Positions 19,008 to 26,821 of a stretch of 64,000 bases of DNA are shown here, in pieces (the stretch's first letter is position 1; each line of letters starts with the position of its first letter). Where the stretch lies: assembly GCA_047777415.1 (NCBI GenBank), contig JBKEEO010000002.1, positions 434,001 to 498,000 on the forward strand, given 5' to 3'. The position numbers and the translations under genes were made by a program. The stretch is from Caproicibacter sp047777415. Lineage in GTDB: Bacteria; Bacillota; Clostridia; Oscillospirales; Acutalibacteraceae. The notes beneath the pieces are model-generated. The model was given only the letters and a program-made list of their open reading frames with translations. It had not been told where the DNA came from and did not search any database.

Positions 19008-20030
19008 ATGTATGAAATCCTAAAAAGAGAATTTATCTTCCCGGAATTAAGTTCCGGCATGTGCCATGCCTCAACGGTTTTGCCTTTGGACGACGGTTCC
19101 GTGCTTGCTGCATGGTTCGGCGGGTCACATGAAGGAAATGAGGATACTGCTATCTGGCTCTCCGCCAGAAGAAACGGGCACTGGGAAGAACCTGTTCGTA
19201 TTGCATATTCCGAAGAAGCACACTGGAATCCGGTGCTGCGTGACAGCGGCAACAATAAAATTGTCCTGTATTTCAAAGTCGGAGATGTCATTGCACAATG
19301 GCGAACTATGTACTGTGTTTCCGGTGACGGCGGCCTCACTTGGAGCGAACCTAAGGAATTGGTTGCGGGGGATCGTGGAGGCCGAGGGCCTGTTCGCAAC
19401 AAAATTTTAAAGTTGAAAAGCGGGAGACTTTTGGCTCCGGCTTCCGCTGAAGGAGAAATTTGGCGCGCTTTTGCGGATATTTCCGATGATGACGGATGCA
19501 CGTGGCGTAAGAGTGAGGAAATTCAAATTAAAAATTTGCAATTTAACTACGGAGAACGTACGGATCAAGGAAGCACCATTGAAGTCAGCGAGCAGTCGTT
19601 TTATGGCAGAGGAGTCATTCAGCCCACCTTATGGGAATCTCGTTCCGGTCTGGTTCACATGTTTCTGAGAAGCACGGAGGGAGCAATTTACCGCAGTGAT
19701 TCGGATGACGGAGGGGAAACATGGACTCCAGTGCAGAGAACGAAACTTCCAAATAACAACAGTGGGATTGATCTTGCACAGGCGAATGATGGAGTACTGT
19801 ATCTAGCCTGTAATCCTGTCGGTGTCAACTGGGGATCGCGTACCCCAATGTCATTGTTGCAATCCCTTGATGATGGGGACACATGGGAGCGGTTGTTGGA
19901 TCTTGACAGCGGAGTAGGCGAATTTTCGTATCCTGCCGTAGTTGCCAAAGACTCCAAACTTTACATTACTTACTCTTGGAAACGAAAAAGCATCGCATAC
20001 TGGGAAATCAGCATTGCGGCGCAGAAATGA
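19008..20030 (+). CDS. Intracellular sialidase-fold (BNR/Asp-box) protein
   Basis: This 340-residue six-bladed beta-propeller candidate has four Asp-box motifs: SGDGGLTW (about residue 104), SDDDGCTW (158), SDDGGETW (230) and SLDDGDTW (285). There is no signal peptide, so it acts in the cytoplasm, unlike most exo-sialidases. GH33-fold enzymes hydrolyse glycosides of sialic acid, Kdn, Kdo or Dha. In this locus it may release a 3-deoxy-ulosonic acid from an imported oligosaccharide. The ATG at 19008 has aggag 12 bases upstream, a rather long spacing. Confidence 0.8.
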   Translation: MYEILKREFIFPELSSGMCHASTVLPLDDGSVLAAWFGGSHEGNEDTAIWLSARRNGHWEEPVRIAYSEEAHWNPVLRDSGNNKIVLYFKVGDVIAQWRTMYCVSGDGGLTWSEPKELVAGDRGGRGPVRNKILKLKSGRLLAPASAEGEIWRAFADISDDDGCTWRKSEEIQIKNLQFNYGERTDQGSTIEVSEQSFYGRGVIQPTLWESRSGLVHMFLRSTEGAIYRSDSDDGGETWTPVQRTKLPNNNSGIDLAQANDGVLYLACNPVGVNWGSRTPMSLLQSLDDGDTWERLLDLDSGVGEFSYPAVVAKDSKLYITYSWKRKSIAYWEISIAAQK

Positions 20031-20068
20031 TTACTGCATAATTTTTACAACTGGAAAGGACCGATGAA

Positions 20069-20986
20069 ATGAAAAATACATTCCCAGGCGGCGAATGGCC
20101 CACTATGCTGACCCCTTTTACGAAAAGCGGTGAGGTGGATTACAAAGCTCTTGAACAGCTGATTGAATGGTATTTGCAAAACGGGGTTTCCGGTTTGTTT
20201 GCTGTATGCCAGTCCAGCGAGATGTTTCAGCTCAGTTTAGAGGAGCGGGTTGGCATTGCCCGATTTACCAAAGAAAAAGTGAACGGTCGGGTTCCTGTCA
20301 TAGCATCAGGACATATTTCAGACTCTTTAGAGGATCAGGCAACTGAGCTAACTGAGATGTCCAAAACCGGTGTGGACGCTGTGATTCTTATTACAAACCG
20401 GCTTGCAAAGGAAACCGAAGATGATGAAGTCTGGATTTCAAATTTGCAAGAACTTCTAAACCGAATTCCGGATGATATTCCACTTGGCTTTTATGAATGT
20501 CCTTATCCTTACAAACGAGTTATGAGCCCTAAAACTGTATCTTGGTGCGCACAGACCGGCAGATTCTTTTTCCTAAAGGATACCTGCTGCGATATCGATC
20601 AAATTTCCAAAAAATTAGAAATCACAAAGGGCACCAATTTAAAGTTATACAATGCCAACACTTCCACCCTTCTGGAATCGCTGCGATTGGGAGCGTCCGG
20701 ATACAGCGGTGTGATGGCAAACTTTCAGCCGAAGTTATACGCATGGCTGTGTGAAAATTACCAATCTAAAGCGGCTGAAAAACTTTCAGATGAACTGACT
20801 ATCTGCTCTTTGATAGAGCGTCAATTATATCCTGTAAATGCAAAATACAACCTTTATTTAGAGGGCCTCCCGGTGGAAATCGTCTGTCGGGTAAAAAACA
20901 GTGCAGATCTTACTCATACATTCCGTAAAGAAGTAGAAATGCTTCATCGTATTACGGAACGTATGAATAAGGAATATATAGTTTAA
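20069..20986 (+). CDS. DapA/NanA-family class I aldolase or lyase
   Basis: This 305-residue TIM-barrel protein has the Schiff-base lysine at 170 (FFFLKDTCCD) and the partner tyrosine at 142 (LGFYECPYPY), 28 residues apart as in N-acetylneuraminate lyase. The usual GTTGE loop is replaced by VCQSSEMFQLSLEER, so it is neither classical DapA nor NanA. Family members cleave or form 2-keto-3-deoxy acids with pyruvate. Its place between the sialidase-fold gene and the carboxylate transporter suggests pyruvate-releasing cleavage of the imported acid. It starts 38 bp after the previous gene. Confidence 0.85.
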   Translation: MKNTFPGGEWPTMLTPFTKSGEVDYKALEQLIEWYLQNGVSGLFAVCQSSEMFQLSLEERVGIARFTKEKVNGRVPVIASGHISDSLEDQATELTEMSKTGVDAVILITNRLAKETEDDEVWISNLQELLNRIPDDIPLGFYECPYPYKRVMSPKTVSWCAQTGRFFFLKDTCCDIDQISKKLEITKGTNLKLYNANTSTLLESLRLGASGYSGVMANFQPKLYAWLCENYQSKAAEKLSDELTICSLIERQLYPVNAKYNLYLEGLPVEIVCRVKNSADLTHTFRKEVEMLHRITERMNKEYIV

Positions 20987-21005
20987 ATTATGAGGAGGAA
21001 ATGAA

Positions 21006-21986
21006 ATGAGATTCAAAAAAATCTTAGCAATTTCGCTCGTCGCAGCAATGGCTGCAAGTGTTCTGGCAGGATGTCAAAGCAAAGCGGACAAAGAATATCC
21101 AACAGCAGGTGACGTTACAGTCATTATTCCGAAAGGTGCCGGAGGCGGAACGGATATTTCGACCCGCGGAATGCTTCAGTACATGAAGAAATATGCTGAA
21201 GGAATCAACTTTGTTCCAACCAACAAACCGGATGGCGGCGGAGTTACCGGAATGGTAGAAACTGCTCAGGCAGAGCCGGATGGCTACACTTTGGGTGCTG
21301 TAACAGTTGAGCTGGCAATGTTCCCGCATCAAGGTAAATCATCGGTAACTTATGAGGATTTTGCACCAATTGCTGCGGAGATTGCCGCACCGGCCGCTCT
21401 GATTGTACGTCAAGACGCGCCGTATAATACTTTGGAAGAATTTGTGGAATACTGTAAAGCTCGTCCCAATGAGATTCAAATGGGAAATTCCGGCGCTGGT
21501 GCCATTTGGGATATTGCAACAACTCAGTTCGAAGAAGAGTTTGACGTACAGGTTAAGCATATTCCATACCCGAATGGAACTGCCGATATTATTGCTGCGC
21601 TCACCGGTGGACATATCGATGCGACGCTAGCTGATCCATCGGGTGTAAAAAGTCAGTATGATGCCGGAACCATTAAGATTCTTGGCGTTATGGCAGACAC
21701 CCGTTCCAAACTTTATCCGGATATACCTACCTTTAAGGAACTCGGCCATGATCTTACCATCCGTGCGTGGGCAGCTCTTGTTGCACCGAAAGATACGCCG
21801 GAAGAAATACTGGAGTATCTGCGTGATGCTGCGAAGAAAACCGTTGAAGACCCGGAATATCAGGAATATCTGATGAAACAGGGTATTGATCCGGTTGAGA
21901 TTATCGGCGATGATTGCTACCAGATGATGAAAGAGGACGATGCAATGTATGCGAAGGCATTGTCGGAAACCGACACATCGAAGTAA
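21006..21986 (+). CDS. tctC: TctC-type substrate-binding lipoprotein
   Basis: This 326-residue protein has a lipoprotein signal with lipobox LAGC (Cys22), then the tripartite tricarboxylate transporter receptor domain with GDVTVIIPKGAGGGTD and GLxTDPSG-like loops (DATLADPSGVKSQYDAG). The receptor binds a carboxylate ligand outside the membrane and hands it to TctA/TctB. A terminator-like hairpin follows, which would raise receptor levels relative to the membrane subunits. The start has aggagg upstream. Confidence 0.93.
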   Translation: MRFKKILAISLVAAMAASVLAGCQSKADKEYPTAGDVTVIIPKGAGGGTDISTRGMLQYMKKYAEGINFVPTNKPDGGGVTGMVETAQAEPDGYTLGAVTVELAMFPHQGKSSVTYEDFAPIAAEIAAPAALIVRQDAPYNTLEEFVEYCKARPNEIQMGNSGAGAIWDIATTQFEEEFDVQVKHIPYPNGTADIIAALTGGHIDATLADPSGVKSQYDAGTIKILGVMADTRSKLYPDIPTFKELGHDLTIRAWAALVAPKDTPEEILEYLRDAAKKTVEDPEYQEYLMKQGIDPVEIIGDDCYQMMKEDDAMYAKALSETDTSK

Positions 21987-22022
21987 ATTTTTAATCCTGT
22001 TTCAATACTGTATAATAGTATA

Positions 22023-22074
22023 CGGAAAGGGAATAGAGAGAACATTTTTTCCTGTTCTCTTTCCGTTGTTTTTA
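22023..22074 (+). terminator. Attenuating hairpin between tctC and tctB
   Basis: acggaaag pairs with ctttccgt and an inner agagaac with gttctct, followed by ttgttttt. It lies inside the operon, so partial read-through is expected. This is a common way to make more binding protein than membrane component. Confidence 0.7.
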
Positions 22075-22109
22075 AGCGACTGTCTATCCTGGAAATGAGG
22101 AATTGGACC

Positions 22110-22580
22110 ATGACAAATATGAAAAAATGGAACTATATTGTTTCACTGGTTATGGCACTCATCGGCGGCTTTGTTATACTCATGTCCCTGCAATATCCCG
22201 TAACTTTGGGGACGGGAGATCCTGGTGCGGGTTTTTGGCCTATTGCCCTCGGTGCCGTGCTGATCCTGCTTTCCTTGATTCTTACCGTTGCAAATACTGT
22301 GAACGGTGAAAAAGAAAAGCAAAAGGAATTTACCATTTCCCTGCCTGCCAATGTGCGAGTATATTGGTTTATGGCACTGATTACCCTATTTTGCATTGTA
22401 ATGAACTTGCTTGGATTTTTAATTTCAGTGCTGCTCTTCATTCCCGTATCCATGTATCTATTGGGAGTTCGCAATGTAAAAGAAATGGTTTTGACCAGCA
22501 TTATTACAACAACTGCCATTTATGTTGTTTTTTCTATGTTATTAAAAACATCCCTGCCCATGCCATTTTTCATGCGATAA
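22110..22580 (+). CDS. tctB: TctB-type small membrane subunit
   Basis: This 156-residue protein has four membrane segments and the TctB feature DPGAGFWPIALGAVLI after the first span. It is the poorly conserved small subunit of the tripartite tricarboxylate transporter. The ATG at 22110 is preferred because gagg lies upstream at the usual distance; the ORF can be extended to 22095 without a better site. tctA starts 23 bp after its stop. Confidence 0.85.
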   Translation: MTNMKKWNYIVSLVMALIGGFVILMSLQYPVTLGTGDPGAGFWPIALGAVLILLSLILTVANTVNGEKEKQKEFTISLPANVRVYWFMALITLFCIVMNLLGFLISVLLFIPVSMYLLGVRNVKEMVLTSIITTTAIYVVFSMLLKTSLPMPFFMR

Positions 22581-22603
22581 ACTGAAAGGAAGGGAACGGT
22601 TTT

Positions 22604-24112
22604 ATGAATGCTTTCATTACTGCACTGGGAAACGTTGCCGAACCGATTAATATCATTGGTCTTGTATTCGGCGTCGGTATCGGTATCCTAATCGGCGCGT
22701 TGCCCGGCCTTTCGGTGAATATGGGTATTGCGCTATTATTTCCCCTGACGTTCGCTTTTCAAGGAATCGGGGGAGTCCTAATGCTACTCGGTATTTATTG
22801 TGGAGCAATTTATGGTGGCTCCATTTCTGCTGTTCTTTTAAATACGCCGGGTACACCGGCTTCTGCTGCAACAACCATTGACGGGTATCCGCTTGCAATT
22901 AAGAAGAATCAACCCGGGCGTGCTTTGGGCTTGTCTACGCTGGGTTCAACATTTGGCGGAACTTTCAGCGCCATCTGCCTAATGGTTCTTTCCCCACAAC
23001 TTGCAAAAGTTGCTCTTCAGTTTTCTAAGCCGGAATATTTTGCCTTGGCTGTTTTCGGAATCAGTATTATTACAAGTGTTTCATCCGGCTCCATCATCAA
23101 GGGAATTATGGGCGGAGTTATCGGTCTGATCATCTCCACAATCGGGATAGATGCGATGAGTGGAGAGATGAGACTTACATTTGGAACTACGTATTTGTTG
23201 GGCGGACTATCTTTCGTACCGGTTCTGATTGGTCTATTTGCATTTTCTCAAGTGCTGCAAAGTATTGAGGACTGTTACAACGAGAAATTTGAAAAACAAG
23301 AAGTCAAAATAACAAGGGTTTTCCCCAGCAAGTCCGATTTAAAACGTGTAGCAGGCACCCTGCTGCGCTCCGCATTTATCGGTACATTCATCGGTTGCGT
23401 TCCGGGAACAGGCGGAGATATTTCTTCTTTTATTTCGTACAACGAAGCGAAGCGCTGGTCCAAACACAAGGAAGAATTCGGCCACGGCGCACCGGAGGGA
23501 ATTGTGGCACCGGAATGCGGAAATAATGCTGTTTCCGGCGGCGCAATGATTCCTATGCTGACTCTGGGAATTCCTGGTGACGGTGCAACGGCGATTATGC
23601 TTGGTGCACTGTTGGTTCAGGGTTTGCAGCCGGGACCGTTGCTGTTTACGCAGCAAGCACCGCAGGTTTACACCATTTTCCTGGGGCTGTTAATTGCCAA
23701 CCTTGTCATGGGAATGTTTGGTTTCTCTATGATTCGTCTCTTTGCGAAGGTAATCAATATTCCTAAGCGTTTTCTGCTGCCGGTGATTTTGGTTCTCACA
23801 TTCGTTGGTTCTTATGCATACAACAATTCTATTATGGATGTTTACATCATGGTTGGATTTGGATTTTTAGGTTATTTCCTAAATAAAATGGAATTTTCCA
23901 TGTCAGCAATTGTTATCGGAATTATCCTCGGCAGTTTGGCGGAAACAAACTTCCGTGGGTCGCTGATGATGAGCGACGGAAACATGATGATTTTTATAAC
24001 TCATCCGATATGCGCATTTTTCCTGGTGGTTGCTTTAATTTCACTTTTCTCGCCAATGCTCAGTCCTTTGTTTAAAAAGATCTTTAAAAAGAAGGAGAAC
24101 GCGTCGGCATGA
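22604..24112 (+). CDS. tctA: TctA-type permease subunit
   Basis: This 502-residue protein has about 11-12 membrane segments and the two TctA glycine-rich signatures: GALPGLSVNMGIALLFPLTF near the N-terminus and a second at residues 260-330 (GTFIGCVPGTGGDISSF, GVVAPEC-like EGIVAPECGNNAVSGGAMIPMLTLGIPG). It forms the sodium- or proton-coupled channel for the bound carboxylate. The last four bases overlap the next start (ATGA). Confidence 0.95.
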   Translation: MNAFITALGNVAEPINIIGLVFGVGIGILIGALPGLSVNMGIALLFPLTFAFQGIGGVLMLLGIYCGAIYGGSISAVLLNTPGTPASAATTIDGYPLAIKKNQPGRALGLSTLGSTFGGTFSAICLMVLSPQLAKVALQFSKPEYFALAVFGISIITSVSSGSIIKGIMGGVIGLIISTIGIDAMSGEMRLTFGTTYLLGGLSFVPVLIGLFAFSQVLQSIEDCYNEKFEKQEVKITRVFPSKSDLKRVAGTLLRSAFIGTFIGCVPGTGGDISSFISYNEAKRWSKHKEEFGHGAPEGIVAPECGNNAVSGGAMIPMLTLGIPGDGATAIMLGALLVQGLQPGPLLFTQQAPQVYTIFLGLLIANLVMGMFGFSMIRLFAKVINIPKRFLLPVILVLTFVGSYAYNNSIMDVYIMVGFGFLGYFLNKMEFSMSAIVIGIILGSLAETNFRGSLMMSDGNMMIFITHPICAFFLVVALISLFSPMLSPLFKKIFKKKENASA

Positions 24113-24555
24113 TTTTGGATACACCGGAAAACCTTTTCCAAGGGACTTTGTCTCCACAGTGGAAAGAGGCGGAAAAATTTTACCGTCTTAGCTCCACTCT
24201 TGCGCCTGGCAGATATGATTTAAGTAACGGAGTATTTGCCTTTGTGCAGGAAGGTACAACATTGCAAGAAAATCAGGTCGATTTTGAATCACACCAAAAA
24301 TATACGGATTTACAAATTGTGCTAGAAGGACGAGAACTTCTGGTCTGGTCAGATATATCTTATTTGACTCTGAAAGAGCCGTATGACCCCAAAAAAGATG
24401 TCATGTTTTTTACCGGAGAGGGAACGCCGATCCCTGTTGCCGCAGGGTTGTGCTATGTGATGTACCCATCCGACGGACATAAGGCGTGCTGCCATCAGGA
24501 CAAATCTTCCCATTACCGCAAGGCTGTTATCAAGATACCGGTTAAAGCGGAGTAG
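24109..24555 (+). CDS. YhcH/YjgK/YiaL-family protein (DUF386)
   Basis: This 148-residue cupin-like protein shows the family pattern with FESHQKYTDLQIVLEG (metal-binding His/Glu region) and YPSDGHKACC (second His cluster). Relatives sit in sialic acid (yhcH), 2,3-diketo-gulonate (yiaL) and beta-galactoside (ebgC) operons and are thought to act on sugar-acid anomers or lactones. Its presence here supports an acidic or keto sugar as substrate. It is translationally coupled to tctA by a four-base overlap. Confidence 0.9.
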   Translation: MILDTPENLFQGTLSPQWKEAEKFYRLSSTLAPGRYDLSNGVFAFVQEGTTLQENQVDFESHQKYTDLQIVLEGRELLVWSDISYLTLKEPYDPKKDVMFFTGEGTPIPVAAGLCYVMYPSDGHKACCHQDKSSHYRKAVIKIPVKAE

Positions 24556-24622
24556 AAACAAAACAGGATCAAGTGCTGGGGCCACGCGATTCTCTTTCCA
24601 TGAAAGAAAGGATTCATTTGCT

Positions 24623-26299
24623 ATGCCTAACGAAAAAAGAGACAAATATGTAATCGGAATAGATTTTGGTACACTTTCTGCCCGCGGAATACTTGTGAAT
24701 GTTCAGAATGGTTCTATTCTTTCCACAGCAGTCAAAGAATATCCACATGGAGTGATGGATGCAAGCCTGCCGGACGGAACTGCGCTCGGTTCGGATTGGG
24801 CGCTTCAGCACCCACAGGATTATTTAGACTGTATTGCCGAAATTTTCCCAAAATTGATGAAAGAAGCCGGAGTATCACCGGAAGATATCATTGGGGTGGG
24901 AAGTGACTTTACAACCTGCAGTATTCTTCCAACAAAGAAGAACGGAGTTCCGTTGTGTTTTCTTCCCCAGTATCAAAAGACACCTCATGCTTATGTGAAA
25001 CTATGGAAGCATCATGCTGCCCAAAAGCAAGCAAACGAATTGAATCGGATTGCAAAACAGCGCGGGGAAAAATTTTTATCTAAGTACGGGGGAAAAATCT
25101 CCTCGGAATGGATGATTCCAAAGATTTGGCAGATTATAGATGAAGCGCCCGAAATCTATGAAGCTGCAGACCGAATTATGGAATGCGGCGACTGGATTGT
25201 TTTTCAACTCACTGGGGAGGAAAAGCGCAGCTCTTGTCAGATGGGATACAAAGCCATCTGGCAAAAGAGAACCGGCTATCCTTCAGATGACTTTTTCCGT
25301 TCCCTTGACCCGCGTCTGGAGCACGTTGTGGACGAAAAACTTTCCAGAACAGCATATCCGCTTGGCACGAGAGCGGGATTTATTACGGAAGACTCTGCAA
25401 AATGGACGGGGCTAATCCCCGGCACACCTGTTGCCGTCAGTTGTGGGGATGCCCATGCGGCGGTGCCCGGGGCGGGAATTACGCAGCCTAATATCATGCT
25501 AATGGTCATCGGAACATCCGGCTGCGATATGATGGTATCCGAAAAAGAGTACCAAATTCCGGGAATTTGTGGCATCTGTGAAGATGGAATTCTTCCTGGA
25601 TTTTTCGGTTATGAGGCAGGGCAATCCTGTATGGGAGATCATTTTCAGTGGTTTGTCGATCGGCTGGTTTCTGCGGAATACAGGCAGGCTGCCAAAGAAA
25701 AGAATATGTCGGTGTACCAATACTTTGATCATCTTGCATCTCAAATACGGCCGGGAAAAAGCGGTTTGCTTGCTTTGGATTGGTGGAACGGCAACCGCAG
25801 CGTATTGGTGAATGCAGACCTAACAGGGCTTCTTTTGGGAATGACACTTGAAACCAAACCAGAAGAAATTTATAAAGCTTTGGTAGAAGCCGTTGCATAT
25901 GGAAAGCGCAAAATTATAGACACATTCGAATCAAACGGTGCGAAGATTACAGAACTTTATGCAACAGGCGGTATTGCGGAAAAAAGCCCGTTTGTCATGC
26001 AAACATTTGCGGACGTGATTGGCAAGCATATAAAGGTTTCCGCAGTGGATAATGCAACGTGCATGGGGGCAGCCATCATGGGTGCGGTTGCGGCTGGCAT
26101 AGAAAAAGGCGGTTATGCTACCATTGAAGATGCTGCTTCCGTTATGAGCGGAGGAGTCCGAGCCGAATATGTTCCGAATGCGGAGAACCAAAAAGTTTAT
26201 GAGCGCCTGTATCATGAATACTGCACACTTCACGATTATTTCGGCATACAGAACGACGTCATGAAAAGGCTGAAGGAAATTAAATCAGCTGATACCTGA
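24623..26299 (+). CDS. FGGY-family kinase, ribulokinase-like
   Basis: This 558-residue protein has the FGGY N-terminal motif (YVIGIDFGTLSARGILVN), the AraB-like insert (GSDWALQHPQDYLDCIAEI, VGSDFTTCSILPT) and the C-terminal ATP site with ATGGIAEKSPFVMQTFADV. The closest recognisable type is L-ribulokinase AraB, known to accept all four 2-ketopentoses. Given fucI in the operon, phosphorylation of D-ribulose to D-ribulose 5-phosphate is my inference; L-ribulose or L-fuculose remain possible. The ATG has gaaagga upstream. It is the last gene of the cluster. Confidence 0.88.
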   Translation: MPNEKRDKYVIGIDFGTLSARGILVNVQNGSILSTAVKEYPHGVMDASLPDGTALGSDWALQHPQDYLDCIAEIFPKLMKEAGVSPEDIIGVGSDFTTCSILPTKKNGVPLCFLPQYQKTPHAYVKLWKHHAAQKQANELNRIAKQRGEKFLSKYGGKISSEWMIPKIWQIIDEAPEIYEAADRIMECGDWIVFQLTGEEKRSSCQMGYKAIWQKRTGYPSDDFFRSLDPRLEHVVDEKLSRTAYPLGTRAGFITEDSAKWTGLIPGTPVAVSCGDAHAAVPGAGITQPNIMLMVIGTSGCDMMVSEKEYQIPGICGICEDGILPGFFGYEAGQSCMGDHFQWFVDRLVSAEYRQAAKEKNMSVYQYFDHLASQIRPGKSGLLALDWWNGNRSVLVNADLTGLLLGMTLETKPEEIYKALVEAVAYGKRKIIDTFESNGAKITELYATGGIAEKSPFVMQTFADVIGKHIKVSAVDNATCMGAAIMGAVAAGIEKGGYATIEDAASVMSGGVRAEYVPNAENQKVYERLYHEYCTLHDYFGIQNDVMKRLKEIKSADT

Positions 26300-26340
26300 A
26301 GGAATCGTTTCTCGACATAACAATTCGAAACTTCTCAATT

Positions 26341-26377
26341 AAAGCTACACAGGGATATACACAACCTGTGTGGCTTT
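26341..26377 (+). terminator. Terminator of the catabolic operon
   Basis: aaagctacacagg pairs with cctgtgtggcttt (one G-U pair) around a ten-base loop, followed by atacttttt. It lies 41 bp after the kinase stop. Confidence 0.75.
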
Positions 26378-26463
26378 ATACTTTTTAGGCTCTATGCTAA
26401 TCGATATTTCTTATTCCAACTATCAGCATAGAGTCAAAAGCCTTTCTGATATGGCATTTATCA

Positions 26464-26628
26464 ATCCCAAAGTGTCGCTCCATCAATGGCTTTACCGCCG
26501 AACAAATCTTATCGTTTGCGGACAAGATAAACGCCACACCCAGGAAACGATTAGGTTATCAGACCCCTAAGGAACTGTTTGATGCACAATTGGACAGAAT
26601 TTACACTTTAAATCCGTAGATAACTTTT
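26464..26628 (+). mobile_element. IS30 3'-end fragment
   Basis: About 165 bp match the last part of the IS30 element at 713-1905: the stretch from cgctccatcaatggctttac through ggacagaatttacacttt to ccgtagataactttt. It carries several substitutions, including atcttatcg for atcttaatg. There is no 5' part, so it is a decayed relic. Confidence 0.85.
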
Positions 26629-26692
26629 CTCACAGCCTGTAAACCTCCAATTTAATCTACTGAGTACAAAATTTGCATCATGTTTAACCCAG

Positions 26693-26732
26693 ATAAAAAA
26701 GACCCCGCGTTCTGTTGTCATAGCGCGGGGTC
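26693..26732 (-). terminator. Terminator of the ilvE operon
   Basis: gaccccgcg and cgcggggtc form a strong stem. On the minus strand it is followed by ttttttat. It lies about 90 bp after the ilvE stop. Confidence 0.85.
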
Positions 26733-26821
26733 AACATTAAATGTTGTATTGTTCTCTTGACGGGATATGGTTCACTTCATACGTGGACAAGCTATTTGAC
26801 AATTTGGAAAGGCTCTTTCCG

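Noticed and set aside
19008..20030. Secreted exo-sialidase for host sialic acid
   Set aside because: No signal peptide or anchor is present, and the locus lacks NanE, NanK and N-acetylglucosamine-6-phosphate deacetylase genes.
17103..26299. L-fucose utilisation operon
   Set aside because: Only the isomerase fits. There is no fuculose-1-phosphate aldolase, no fucose permease and no fucosidase, while a carboxylate transporter and a pyruvate-type aldolase are present.
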